A stretch of 64,000 nt of DNA. Origin: Dactylellina haptotyla (Eukaryota; Ascomycota; Orbiliomycetes; Orbiliales; Orbiliaceae). Shown here one piece after another: positions 25,172 to 36,105 of this stretch. The notes below the pieces were generated by a model. The model searched no databases. It was not told the DNA's origin and worked only from the letters and a program-made list of their open reading frames with translations. The stretch is taken from NCBI GenBank assembly GCA_031310005.1, contig CM062381.1, positions 2,542,001 to 2,606,000 on the forward strand, written 5' to 3'. Numbering within the stretch: the first letter of the stretch is position 1; every line of letters begins with the position of its first letter. A program made the translations under genes and the position numbers.

Positions 25172-28043
25172 CCCGAGGAACTCTGTCGTCTTGTTCTCTC
25201 TAGTCTATATGTCGAAGGAATTCACCGAAAATGCAGGAACCCTGTCATGTATCGTAGAATCACTCAAAAGGAGTTTTTTTTTTTTTTTTTAAATTGCGTC
25301 GGAACAAAATGTCGCCACTTAGTCGCAAATATTGAAGAGAGTGTGTGTTTTCTGTATTTTTTATTTTTTATTTTATCTACGGAGTACTCTCCCTTCACAT
25401 AACCCAAACTTCTCCTTGCGCTCTGGTGGTGAGCGCGAGCGTGTGATCTCTTCGACCAGTTATTCGTTAGAATCATCCTTGGTTCCTCCTAGGCCATCCC
25501 CGAGTGGTTCGTATTAGAGCCCCCTTTTTACCCACCAGTATTTTCCCGCACTATCGAAGAGGGCCAAGGGGTGGTGAACGAGAAAAGAGGGTCAAAAAAC
25601 CCTTCCGGTGTCCACTCTTGTCTAGTTCTTAGTTTTCTAGTTTTCTTAGACACTTCTTTGCTCGTTTCAGAAGCCGATGGAGCAAATAAAACAATTTTGT
25701 TTTCGAGCAATCTATAAGATCTAGAAGCGCGCGAGGAAAAAAAAAGAAGAATGCCACTGTAACATCAAACGGACGATGCGAGCTATCACGGAGATCAAAT
25801 TTCGTTGATGTGATGCCTCTATGTCGTAGCATTCTCGGGTGGATACTGACGTAGGCCAACATTTTCAGAGCTTTTGTATATCAAACTAACCATCACCAGA
25901 ACCGTGGGTTGGGCAAATAACCCTTCGTGTTTTTTTTGGTAGTGTTTGTTCAAGACATCAGGCCAGTTTTTTTTTTTAAGGTTTAGTGCAACCCTAGAAG
26001 GTTCCTCTGAGAGGACGAGCTAAGAATAGCCTCAAAATGTTGTATTTTGTCCGTCTGTCTGTGTTGTCGGTAGGCTCCTGGCCCATTCACTCATTTAAGC
26101 ACCAAAGACGACAATAAAGAAAAGAAAAATAAAACATATATATATATATATAATATTTCGCATCTAGCACTCCGTAGAGGTCAATTCCGATGTGGCGAGT
26201 ATTGAATATGCAAATAATTTTTTTTTTTAAAAAAAAAATGAAAAGTTTACCTTCCTTTGCCATGATGCAACAGATAACTAGTAGTCAGATGATCAATAGG
26301 TGGAGTGAAACCGCTCTGTCCGTAGTTGGAACCTACCTTGAGGAGCGCACTAGGTATACAGTGGGGTGGTCTGGCTTGAACCAAGCTCCACGCAGCATAG
26401 GTTTGCAAAAATAGCAGAGTGGGGCTAATATGGCTATATGGTCAAAGTCCGGAATTGAAGCCGAAATCGTATCGATATCGGGAGACCGACAAAGATGCAG
26501 CAAAGGGCATGCAGCCTCGAGCCGCTTCTGTCACAATGTGTGTCCTCAGCCTCAAAAGTTTGCCCGCCTGTATCATATTGACATTCGGACCCGGTACAAC
26601 GCGGGTAGCAATCTCAACCACCGAAAATTGCCTGTCATTTAGAGTGCCACCGCCATCATTTTTTTTTAAAAAAAAAAAAAAATTTAATAAAAAAAAAAGT
26701 GAGATGTATATGTATTTCCGTTAGAATTTACAGTTTTTTTGAGCCTGTCCCATATTTTTCACAGCTGGACTGTTTAATAATACTATTGGATGTTCAAAGC
26801 TGGCTGCTGATAAAAATTGGTTTCAATGGCAAACAGCTGAAAAATTGGTGTTGGACCCTGTGCACGGTTTAGTGCAGCACCAGCGGGCACGGCGGCTGAT
26901 TTCCATGCAAAGCAAAGCCTCATTGCCAATACCCCGCTGCGGAACCTGCCAGGTGTGATATGGTTAATTCACAATCCAGCCGCCTTTGGTTGCGAAACAC
27001 CTTGCATCTCGCATACAATAATTTGGTTTAATTTTCATATGTATTGTGTTTGTGCATTTTTGGGTGTGTCAACGTGCGGAGCCTTATAGGAGGCTCGAGG
27101 AGGCTCAAAATATGACGACGAGCAGACGTCGAGAAAAGCTTCTCAGTCGAATCTCACGAATCAGAAAGGAAAAAAAACCGTGGATGCCAAGCAAGGCACG
27201 GTACCAACGGAGTGAGCGCCGGCAGGGCTGACCAGCGAGATCGTAGTGGTACAGAATACCAGTCTGGCAGGAGTGCTATCTTTTGGGAGTGAGTCCCAAG
27301 AACCAAAATATGCTAAATTCCAAATCGGACGGTCTTAACGAGCAAAGTGACTGGGTTCCGTCTGCGCGGAGGAGGCACGCACAGGAATAATCTACCTGCA
27401 GAGAGGCACTCTCGGCCAGAAACAGCAGGCCGTGAAGATCTTAAGATGTTATGATGTCTCTCAAATATTAAATCCACAACGACTTGGCTGGTCATGGCTC
27501 CACGCTTGCGTCCAACCCGGGCAGGCGCAGCATCAGAAACCTATTCCTTTTACGATGGTGTGTTGTTGGAAATAGAACCATACGCACTAAAACCACAGCT
27601 CTTGGTGAAGCTCGGCACGCATGATGCACAAGGGTTTCCCGACTTTGAGAGCTTTGGAACCCGAAAAAAAATGTCAGCGAGAGGTTCAGCTTGCCCCCTC
27701 CCAGCCTGCTTGATCATATTGAGCAAGTGCTGACACCTGTTGACATATCATGGGAAAATCCTTTCTAATACTTTATCTAGGGTCTATCCGCGCTGTCCTG
27801 CTTGCCTGGCAGTGAGCATAACGGTGGCCTGAAAATTCGATTCCTTTTTTGTTTCGTTTCGTTTTATTCAAAGGACGTCAGCGAAAGATTATTGTGCAAC
27901 CCGCTTTTGTGCAGCCCGACAATTCAAAATATATTCGATTATACGTTTGACGTGTGCATACATACGCACGTACTCTTTCCTCTCATATTTGACTACGATC
28001 GAATTAAGATAAATTAAAATATTCGAGTTCCAACATTTTCGAT

Positions 28044-29213
28044 ATGCATCTGCCGCAGAGCGAAGTCCCAAATCCCTTGCTTCGTCGACAGCAACAGGTA
28101 CTCCAGGGCGCCTGCCCTAACGGAGGAACTTGGTGGGCATGTAGTTCTGTTCAATCTGGCTTCGTCGGGTGCTGCACGGTCAACCCGTGCACCAGTGTCG
28201 GGTGCGCCGCAGGAAATATCAGAGCCGCATCTCTAGGAACGATTGCATACGGAAGCTCTCCAGACCAAGGTATGCGGATTCAGCTCTACGCCGTCCAGGC
28301 CTCAAAGTGAACGAAGCTTCTATATACTAACTTGAGATCAATAGCTTGCCGATCGGGTGGTCAATTCTATACCTGCTCTTCTCCTAGCTTCTGGGGATGT
28401 TGTAAATCCGTGCCTTGCGGTACAGGGTGCCCGCAAGCTGATCTCGCTCCAGCATCTCTATCAGATGTGAGTGACAACCCATTCGCGCCCCCGGCGTCGA
28501 ATTCTTCGGGTGGTAGCAGCACACCGACTGGTGCAATTGTTGGAGGTGTCGTCGGAGGTGTCTTGGGTATCGCTCTTATCGGTGTTTTGATATGGTGGCT
28601 TCTACGACGGAGGCGGAATGAGGAACAGGAGAAACCAAATGTTCCAATGGCGTACAATCAACAACCACATGACAACGGCGCCAACGTTCCTTTAACTTAT
28701 CCCGAAGCCGTTGATTCTTATGGTACGTGCTTCTTCCCTAACACATATTGAGATGTGTATGAGAGATAATTGATAGCTAACATTTCGGGAAACACAGCTC
28801 AATCACCAGGCAAGGTGAACCCATTCCCTCCTTCAGCATACCAGTCACCAGCTCTCCCCCAATATGATAGCAGGAGGGTATCGTACGAAATTGGAAGCAG
28901 CGAGCAATCCGGTTTGATGAGCCCTCCTCTTGGAAGCCCTGGCTTCAGCACCTCAGGCCAAAGCCAAATGTCCCGACCTATGTCGTACGAGCTGGTTGGG
29001 AGCCCAGCTGTTGGAGGTAATAGCCCTTACCCACCATCGACAATGTCGATGCCGGTATCGGAATTACCGGCCGAGGGAGGAGACATGAGATACTCGCAAG
29101 TGTCGAGTAATATGCGATACAGCAACCAGTCCCACGATATGGTATCTGGCCAAGCAGGTGGTGCTGGGCTCGGCGTCACAATGCCACCGGAGTCAGAGAA
29201 TAGAGGAAAGTAA
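28044..29213 (+). CDS. Single-pass membrane protein with two cysteine modules
   Basis: Three exons (28044-28269, 28345-28722, 28798-29213) give 339 residues. I do not recognise a named family. Two similar cysteine modules precede a membrane helix: module 1 (about residues 24-54, exon 1) and module 2 (about residues 76-103, exon 2) share the pattern C-x8-C-x(7-9)-CC-x4-C-x(3-4)-C. A Ser/Thr/Pro-rich spacer leads to a Gly/Val/Ile-rich helix (GAIVGGVVGGVLGIALIGVLIWW) followed by RRRRN, so the N-terminal part should face outside. The cytosolic tail is Ser/Pro/Tyr/Met-rich. The layout resembles fungal wall sensors and Skg6/Axl2-like proteins. No cleavable signal peptide is seen at the chosen ATG. 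Neither an upstream exon carrying one nor a signal-anchor topology can be excluded. It sits between the Skt5-like and Chs3-like genes. Confidence 0.85.
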
Positions 29214-29927
29214 AGATGTGTGGGGGAACCTCGTTAGAGGAGAGTGTTGATGATTATGATGATGATTACTCTGTAGTATTCATCATTATTGTAGGTAGCA
29301 TACACGCACCATATTACCGTAATACTGTCTAGAACATAGTAATAGCCGGCGCCATTATTTAGACATAATGGATACTGGTGGGTTCTCGGGTTTCTTTCAA
29401 TTTGGCGAAAAGGGCGTCTACGGGTTGGGTTTCCTTTTTAACATTCTTATTACTTTTTCTTTTTCTTCCTTTCTCTTTGCACAGCTAAAAACGACTGACA
29501 AATAGACGAGTCACGAATGAAATGGTTATATACTACTTATCAAACGCTTACGAAGAAACAAAATGTGAGACTAGTAATATAAAAAAGGTACATGTTAAAT
29601 GTTTGTGTTGCAACATCGGGATGGGAATGCAACCTTCAAGGGCATGGGACGGTACAGGAGGAAGGACCATTGGCGATCGAAAGGTTTTCTAGAACGGTGT
29701 CCTGTTCGTTCTGCACTAATATATTCCGATGTGCGACCCAGAGCGGCGCGAAAGGTACCTTGAAGAATTATAAACTTGTTCTTTTTTAAAATAATTTTAA
29801 TGTTCTTAATCGAAAGTTAAGGTTTAGAGGTGCCACCGTTGAGGATCGCACGGTTAGCTAGAGGGTCAAATAAATTAAAGAAACAACAGATATTAAAACC
29901 CTAAGCGATACGTGGTAGTGCAGGTAT

Positions 29928-29943
29928 GTACATGTACATGTAC
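29928..29943. repeat. 16-bp perfect palindrome
   Basis: GTACATGTACATGTAC reads the same on both strands and lies about 1.7 kb upstream of the chitin synthase start. It could be a dimer binding site or simple sequence. Confidence 0.6.
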
Positions 29944-30501
29944 TGTACAAAGTGACTTTCGACGGGAAGTTAACAGGAGGAGGGAGTGACTTGATTACAT
30001 TAGTGCGGCGGTGGTGGTCTGGGGGTGGTGAAAAGAGGGAAGACTTTGCCTGTCTCGTCGTGCTATTTTGCGTAGGCGAACGTGAACCCCTGAGGCCAAT
30101 CTATTCCTGGAATTTTCGCCTCCGAGGTGGAAGGGAAAATGAGGTAACCTCCTGCTTTGCCAGTTTCCTTTTTGCCTGCCTGTCAGTGAGCGATGTGTGT
30201 GTGGGTTTCAATGATGTGGGAGGAGGAGCATGCTAACAGGGGAAGAATTCTTGCTGGTTCCTTTTCGATTCCTCGCGATGGCTGAATGAGGAAAGAAAAA
30301 ACAGGAAAGGAGTGAATCGATAATAGCATCACAAATAACGAGAGAGACACAGAGGTAGAGAGAGAGAGAGAGCGAGCCGTATAGCAAGCATGTGTGCCTG
30401 CTAGGGCGATGGGATAATACCGCAATACGGTGAACAATAGTGCAGAGCTGCGCGATCTGACGGGGCGTGGAAAACTCTTTCAACCGAACAGAACAGCGGT
30501 A

Positions 30502-30530
30502 ACAACAACAGCAGCAGCAGCAGCAGAAGA
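30502..30530 (+). repeat. CAA/CAG microsatellite
   Basis: Two CAA-type units followed by five or six CAG units in the region upstream of the chitin synthase gene. Confidence 0.8.
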
Positions 30531-30838
30531 AGCCCCTTATTGCGCTCTGCAACTTGTCACCTCCCGCAGAGAACACGCAGAAGAATACCGCTGCCCGAAA
30601 AGGGTGCGCTGGCCTGTCCTCCCCGTCCTGCTCCTTGCGTGGGAGACGTATCCGCAGAGACACTGCAAACTACCACCTGCGCTAGTTGGGTGCGTTGCTC
30701 CTGGTAACCCTTTTCTTCACACCCGCCCGCCCGTCCAAGATTTCCTGCTGCTCTCCTCGTCGTCCTCCGCCCTCATCCCCCTACACAACAGGCCAGCCCG
30801 CACCCATCGCCGGCAGCTTGATTGTTGACGTTCGTTTA

Positions 30839-30866
30839 GACAGACAGACAGACAGACAGACAGACG
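30839..30866 (+). repeat. GACA tetranucleotide microsatellite
   Basis: About seven GACA units in the upstream region of the chitin synthase gene. Confidence 0.85.
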
Positions 30867-31622
30867 TAGCTTCTTCCCGCGGGAAGGCAGTTAGTTGGTT
30901 CTTAGCAACATTCGTTATTTATTTCTATTTTTATTTTATTTTTTCCATCTTCTCTCCCCTCGCTATTCTGTTCTCCAGCTTGAGCTGCCACAGCATATTC
31001 CTCGATCGTTCGTTATCATCGTATTGCCATTATATTGCCCGACTGGAGCTCTCCCCCCGCCGTCTACGGGCCCGTTCTTTCTCTTCTCGACATATCCCTA
31101 TTTCACTCTTCCTCCTCCTCCTCCTCCTTTGACGCCGGTTGATGATCAGGACCAGACAGACAGTTTCCGATTCAGAACGCACGCCAGGACAAAAATAGAA
31201 GGATACCACCGCCATCGCGTTAGACGACGTACATTTCTTGACAGCGGTAGCAGTAATAATATTATAGCCTCTCCTCCCCTTGGCGACTTCTGTTCATTTC
31301 CTTCCCCTCACGAACCTCTCCGTCGTCGCTTGTAGTCCTTGCCATTGTCATTACCCTTCCGCTCGTTGGATATCTCGTCTTTCCTCTGCCTTCTCCTTTG
31401 CAAAGGTGTTTCAGGAAACGCAGGTCAGGGGCACGATCACGGTTATTCCCTTGTTATTAGTACAGCCCAGGAGAACCCTTCCGCTTCCGCTTCTCCCTTC
31501 TCCTCCTCCTCCTCCTACTCCTCTCCCCGAAGAACTTTGCATCCCGCATCTTCGTCGTTAGCATTTTCAATCAATCACCGCCATCCGTGCCCAAGGCTGG
31601 TGGTCTTCCTAACCTCCTCACC

Positions 31623-34600
31623 ATGTCGGGTCCCCACCGCGGCAAACCCGTCGACATGACACCCACATCACCCGGCTATCGCGACCAACGGCGCCGAGCC
31701 AGCGGAGGCCAGCGAAGGCGGGACGACGACGACACCGGCTACGTCGCCGAGACTACCAGAAGCCCTCCCAGGCGACCCGCCTACCACTCCCAGGCCTCCA
31801 CCTCCGCCAGAACCCCCCTCAACCCGGCCGGCGGCGCTGACCTCAACCGAAAGAAATCTTTGATCAAGCCCGAACGCAACAGGATAACCAGGGACAACCC
31901 GCTCTACAACTACCACAAACATGCCCAGCACATGGATGTCTTGCCCTCCACGACGGGCATCGACCCTGAACTTGCCGACATGAACTCTCAGACCAGTTCT
32001 GCCACCAGACCACCTGGCGGCCAGCTTCGACACCGTTTGGACACCATGGACGAAGAATCATCGCCCTTGTCGGCGAAAGCAGCCGCCGCTGCCGGTCGAG
32101 CCCCTAACAAGCTGTCCCGGCGCCAGACCGAAAAGACGGAGAAGAACTACCCTGAAATGAAGGCTGCGGAGAAACGAAAAAGACAGCAGGATGTCCAACC
32201 CCTGAGCCTGTGGACCGTCTACTGCCATATCATCACTTTCTGGTGCCCCAATGCCCTTCTCCGTCTGTTCGGAAAGACTGGAACCGGCCCGCAACGTGCC
32301 TGGAGAGAAAAGATCGGCCTCATCAGCATCATCTTGTATTTCTGCGCGGGTGTCGGTTTCCTCACCTTTGGTTTCACCCAAACCGTCTGCGGTTCCCCCG
32401 GTATCCGATTAAAGGTCAACCACGTCGACAAAGGTTTCCTCATCATTCACGGTGTTGCTTACAATCTCGTTGGCTCCCATCATCCCGCTGCCGTTGGAAT
32501 ACCCCCCGGTGCCAACGTTCTGTTCGATCTCCCACAGAAATGGGGTGGATACGACGCAAGCTTTCTCTTCCAAAATGTCAACGGTCAATGCAAGGGTTTG
32601 ATCACAGCCGCCCCAGGTAGCGATGTCCCAACCAACAGCGGCGGTGATCTTGCCTGGTACTTCCCTTGTAATCTCTTCGCCCAGGATGGTTCCACACCGG
32701 CGAACAAGTCCAGCGGTGCCTATCTCGGATATGGCTGCCACACTTCTGACATCGCCCGAGGTGCTTACTACGGCTTGGACGCTGCCGGTGAAGTTTATTT
32801 CTCATGGGAAGACCTTAAGAATGACACCCGCAAGCTCCTCGTCTACTCCGGTAACGTTCTCGATCTCGGCCTCCTTGATTGGTTCAATACTTCTCAAGTC
32901 AGCTGGAACCCAATCTTCGACCAGATCAAGAACGATCCCACCCTTCTCGGCAAGGATGTTACTCACAGATTTCAAGGCCCACACAAGCGTGTTGCTCAGT
33001 GCATGGCTGAAATCCTTCGTGTTGGTAGTATCGATGTTGAAACAGTCGGATGTATCGCCTCCCAAGTCGTACTCTATGTTTCTTTGATCTTCATCGTTAG
33101 CATTGTCCTCATCAAGTTCTTCCTCGCTCTCTTCTTCGGCTGGTTCCTCTCATGGAAACTCAGCGCCGTTCGTAGTGCAAGTAAAGAAGAGAAGAAGCGA
33201 AGACGTGAGGAAATCGAAGCTTGGAGCAGTGACCCTCAGCGACCCGCCCAGTTCCCCGAAAAGCCATCCAAGAGAGCCAGTTTCTTGCCAAATACCAGCC
33301 GATATACCGCCCCCGGAGACCGACAAGTCAGGAGCAGCAGATCAAATCCTACTACTATGGGATCCCAGAGCAACAGAGCTCTCGTTCCTCCAAATGCCGT
33401 CTATGGTAACACCTCGGGTAGTCGTTCTTCGATGCTTGGTAGTAATCTCGATGTTAGCCGGCTGTCCGGAAACTTCAACGATCGTCAATCTGCAATCTTC
33501 AGCGAACCCGCCACCTCGTATATCCACGAATCTGTCGTTCCTCAGCCGCCTCCCGAGTTCCAGCCATGGGGGTTCCCGCTCGTCCACACCATCTGTCTCG
33601 TCACGGCCTACTCCGAAGGTAGCAAAGGTCTGCGTTCCACATTTGACTCCATTGCCACAACCGAGTACCCCAACAGCCACAAAGTCATCCTTGTAGTTTG
33701 TGACGGCATTGTCACCGGAGAAGGCGAAGACCACTCGACCCCGGATCTCTGTCTTGAGATGATGAAAGATTTCGTTGTTCCTCCAAAGCACGTCGAATCC
33801 TTCTCTTACGTTGCTATTGCTGTCGGTCGCAAGCGTCACAACATGGCTAAGGTCTATGCTGGTTTCTACGACTACGGGAACGACAGCAAGGTCCCCCGCG
33901 AAAGTCAGCAACGTGTTCCTATGCTTTTGGTTGTCAAGTGCGGTACCGAATCCGAACAGAGCGACAAGAAGCCTGGTAACAGAGGTAAACGCGATTCTCA
34001 GATTGTCCTCATGTCCTTCCTCCAGCGGGTCATGTTTGACGAACGTATGACCGAACTTGAATACGAGATGTTTAGCGGATTGTGGAGTATCACCGGTATA
34101 TCCCCGCAATATTATGAAATCGTACTCATGGTGGACGCCGATACCGTTGTTTTCCCGGATTCTCTTACCCACATGACCGCCGCCATGGTCCGCGATCCCG
34201 AAATCATGGGTCTCTGCGGTGAAACAAAGATTGCCAACAAGACGGACAGCTGGGTTAGCATGATTCAAGTTTTCGAATACTTCATCTCCCATCATCTCAC
34301 CAAGGCGTTCGAATCCGTGTTTGGTGGTGTTACCTGTTTGCCCGGTTGTTTCTGCATGTACCGCATCAAAGCTCCTAAGGGCGCCCAGAATTACTGGGTC
34401 CCAATCTTGGCTAACCCTGACGTCGTCGAACACTACTCGGAGAACGTTGTCGATACCTTGCACAAGAAGAACTTGCTCCTCCTCGGTGAGGATAGATACC
34501 TTACGACCCTCATGTTGAAAACCTTTCCAAAGAGAAAGCAAATTTTCGTCCCACAGGCCGTCTGCAAAACCATCGTCCCCAACAAATTTATGGTCTTGCT

Positions 34601-35341
34601 TTCTCAACGTCGTCGATGGATCAACTCTACCGTTCACAATCTTATGGAGCTTGTTCTCGTCCGCGATCTCTGTGGTACTTTCTGCTTCAGTAAGTTTAAA
34701 CTCAATTCTAGAACTCTAATTTTTTTGACCGCACGCTAATCGGCTTTCCTCTAGGTATGCAATTTGTTGTTTTCATCGAACTCATCGGTACTGTTGTTTT
34801 GCCAGCTGCCATCTCTTTCACAGTCTACCTCATCATCATCTCCATTGTTTCTAAACCCGTTCCAGTCATCCCATTGATCCTTCTCGGTCTCATTCTCGGT
34901 TTACCAGCTGTCCTGATTGTCCTGACTGCCCACAAGTGGGTCTACGTTCTTTGGATGATTTGTTATCTGTTTTCCCTTCCAATTTGGAATCTTGTCCTTC
35001 CGGTGTACGCCTTCTGGAAGTTTGACGATTTCTCTTGGGGTGAAACGAGAAAGGTGTCTGGCGATAAGGGTGAAGCTCACGATGAAGCGGATGGTGAATT
35101 TGATAGTGACAAGATTGTTATGAAGAGATGGAGGGATTTCGAAAAGGGTATGTGAAATGACAAGCATTTTTTACTTTTTGTACATTTGTTAACATGCTGT
35201 ATTATAGAAAAACAAATTCGAGGCATCACTCGCGATAACGGATCACTCGCTGGATGGTCGAACCAATCCTCGTCGCAAGACAGTCAACATCAATGGGGAC
35301 CTCCTCAACTCCAAACTCCATATTTTGAAGCAGAGTACTGA
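31623..35341 (+). CDS. chs3: Class IV chitin synthase (Chs3 type)
   Basis: Three exons (31623-34689, 34755-35147, 35208-35341) give 1197 residues. A long basic N-terminus is followed by a first membrane segment pair ([18 protein letters not shown] near residue 240 and [20 protein letters not shown] near residue 490), which frame a luminal domain. The GT2 catalytic domain shows VDADT (Asp838 and Asp840), [11 protein letters not shown] and the product-site motif QRRRW (Gln995-Trp999). Several hydrophobic helices follow. No myosin motor or cytochrome-b5-like N-terminus is present, which argues against classes V and VII. Together these fit the class IV enzymes, orthologous to yeast Chs3. It makes chitin from UDP-GlcNAc at the plasma membrane. 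In yeast the enzyme depends on Skt5/Chs4 for activity and on Pfa4 for ER exit, and both homologues are neighbours. The ATG at 31623 is the first in the long frame. Confidence 0.96.
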
Positions 35342-36105
35342 AAACATTGACTGATTGATACCATGATACACACGAAAGCACTATTGTTCGCTCTCATATT
35401 TTGCTTTTAACCTGCTTTTCAATATTTGGAAGAAAAACTATAGGGGGGATTCCATTGCGATTAGATCATAACTCATAACTCATACTGTCTTGGCGTCAAC
35501 TGGGATTTAAAATGCTTTTGTTCTTTCTTTCTTTTTATTTCTTAGGTGGTTTTGGATTGCTCCTTTTTGGTATTAATAACCTTTCTAACCCCTCATTTGG
35601 TCCTGCTTCAGCACGACTTGCATCAAATCCTGCGTTTTTGTTTTCTGTTATAGCCTGCGAGAAAATGGGGGGGAGCAGAGATATATCGATTTTTATTGGC
35701 ATGAAAAAGCATGGATTGCGAACTTTTGACCGATGAAACGATTGAACATAAATTTTAGCTCTTGCATCACATCACACTATTCTCCTGTTAATTATCGCGA
35801 TGAGTTTACCGTAGATATCTTTTATATTTTACGCACATTTTTCAAAGTTCCTAAAAAACTACCAGGAATGTGCTCCAACCTTTGTTCTACATATTTACGT
35901 GATATCTGTGGTATTCTGTTGTTAGAGAAATATAATGTTTGTCAACTAAGTTGGGAAGGAAGCGCAAGGATCAACCACTCAGCATTCGTTCCTATAAAAC
36001 CCGCCCGCGGCTTCGGAAACCTGACCTCGGAGGCTCGCACACGAGCTCTCTTCTCTACCCCTTACAGGCGGCCCGCGAAAGCCCGCACACGCACGGCGAT
36101 ACAAG
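35342..36105. other. Spacer between chitin synthase and Pfa4-like gene
   Basis: 764 bp between two genes on the same strand. AT-rich, with the 3' UTR of the chitin synthase gene and the promoter of the next gene. No gene is seen. Confidence 0.4.

Larger units (their letters stand above)
21857..28043. other. 6.2 kb gene-poor stretch with homopolymer tracts
   Basis: Divergent promoter space between the Skt5-like gene (minus) and the cysteine-module membrane protein gene (plus). No family was recognised in any frame. It holds a GGA-rich microsatellite (22166-22204), long T runs (24088-24102, 25274-25290, 25967-25977), TA units (about 26135-26153), and three places where a T run abuts an A run (25133-25168, 26218-26238, 26659-26682). 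An unrecognised gene or long noncoding RNA is possible here. Confidence 0.5.
29214..31622. promoter_or_regulatory. Long upstream region of the chitin synthase gene
   Basis: 2.4 kb without a recognised gene, presumably the 3' UTR of the preceding gene plus the promoter and long 5' leader of the chitin synthase gene. It contains a perfect 16-bp palindrome (29928-29943), GA units (30358-30374), CAG/CAA units (30502-30530) and GACA units (30839-30866). The stretch 30900-31600 is pyrimidine-rich (CTCCTCCT runs), as in many fungal 5' leaders. Short upstream open frames exist but their use is unknown. Confidence 0.45.

Noticed and set aside
33342-34637. 431-codon minus-strand frame
   Set aside because: It is an antisense shadow of the chitin synthase catalytic domain; the plus-strand frame has clear family motifs.
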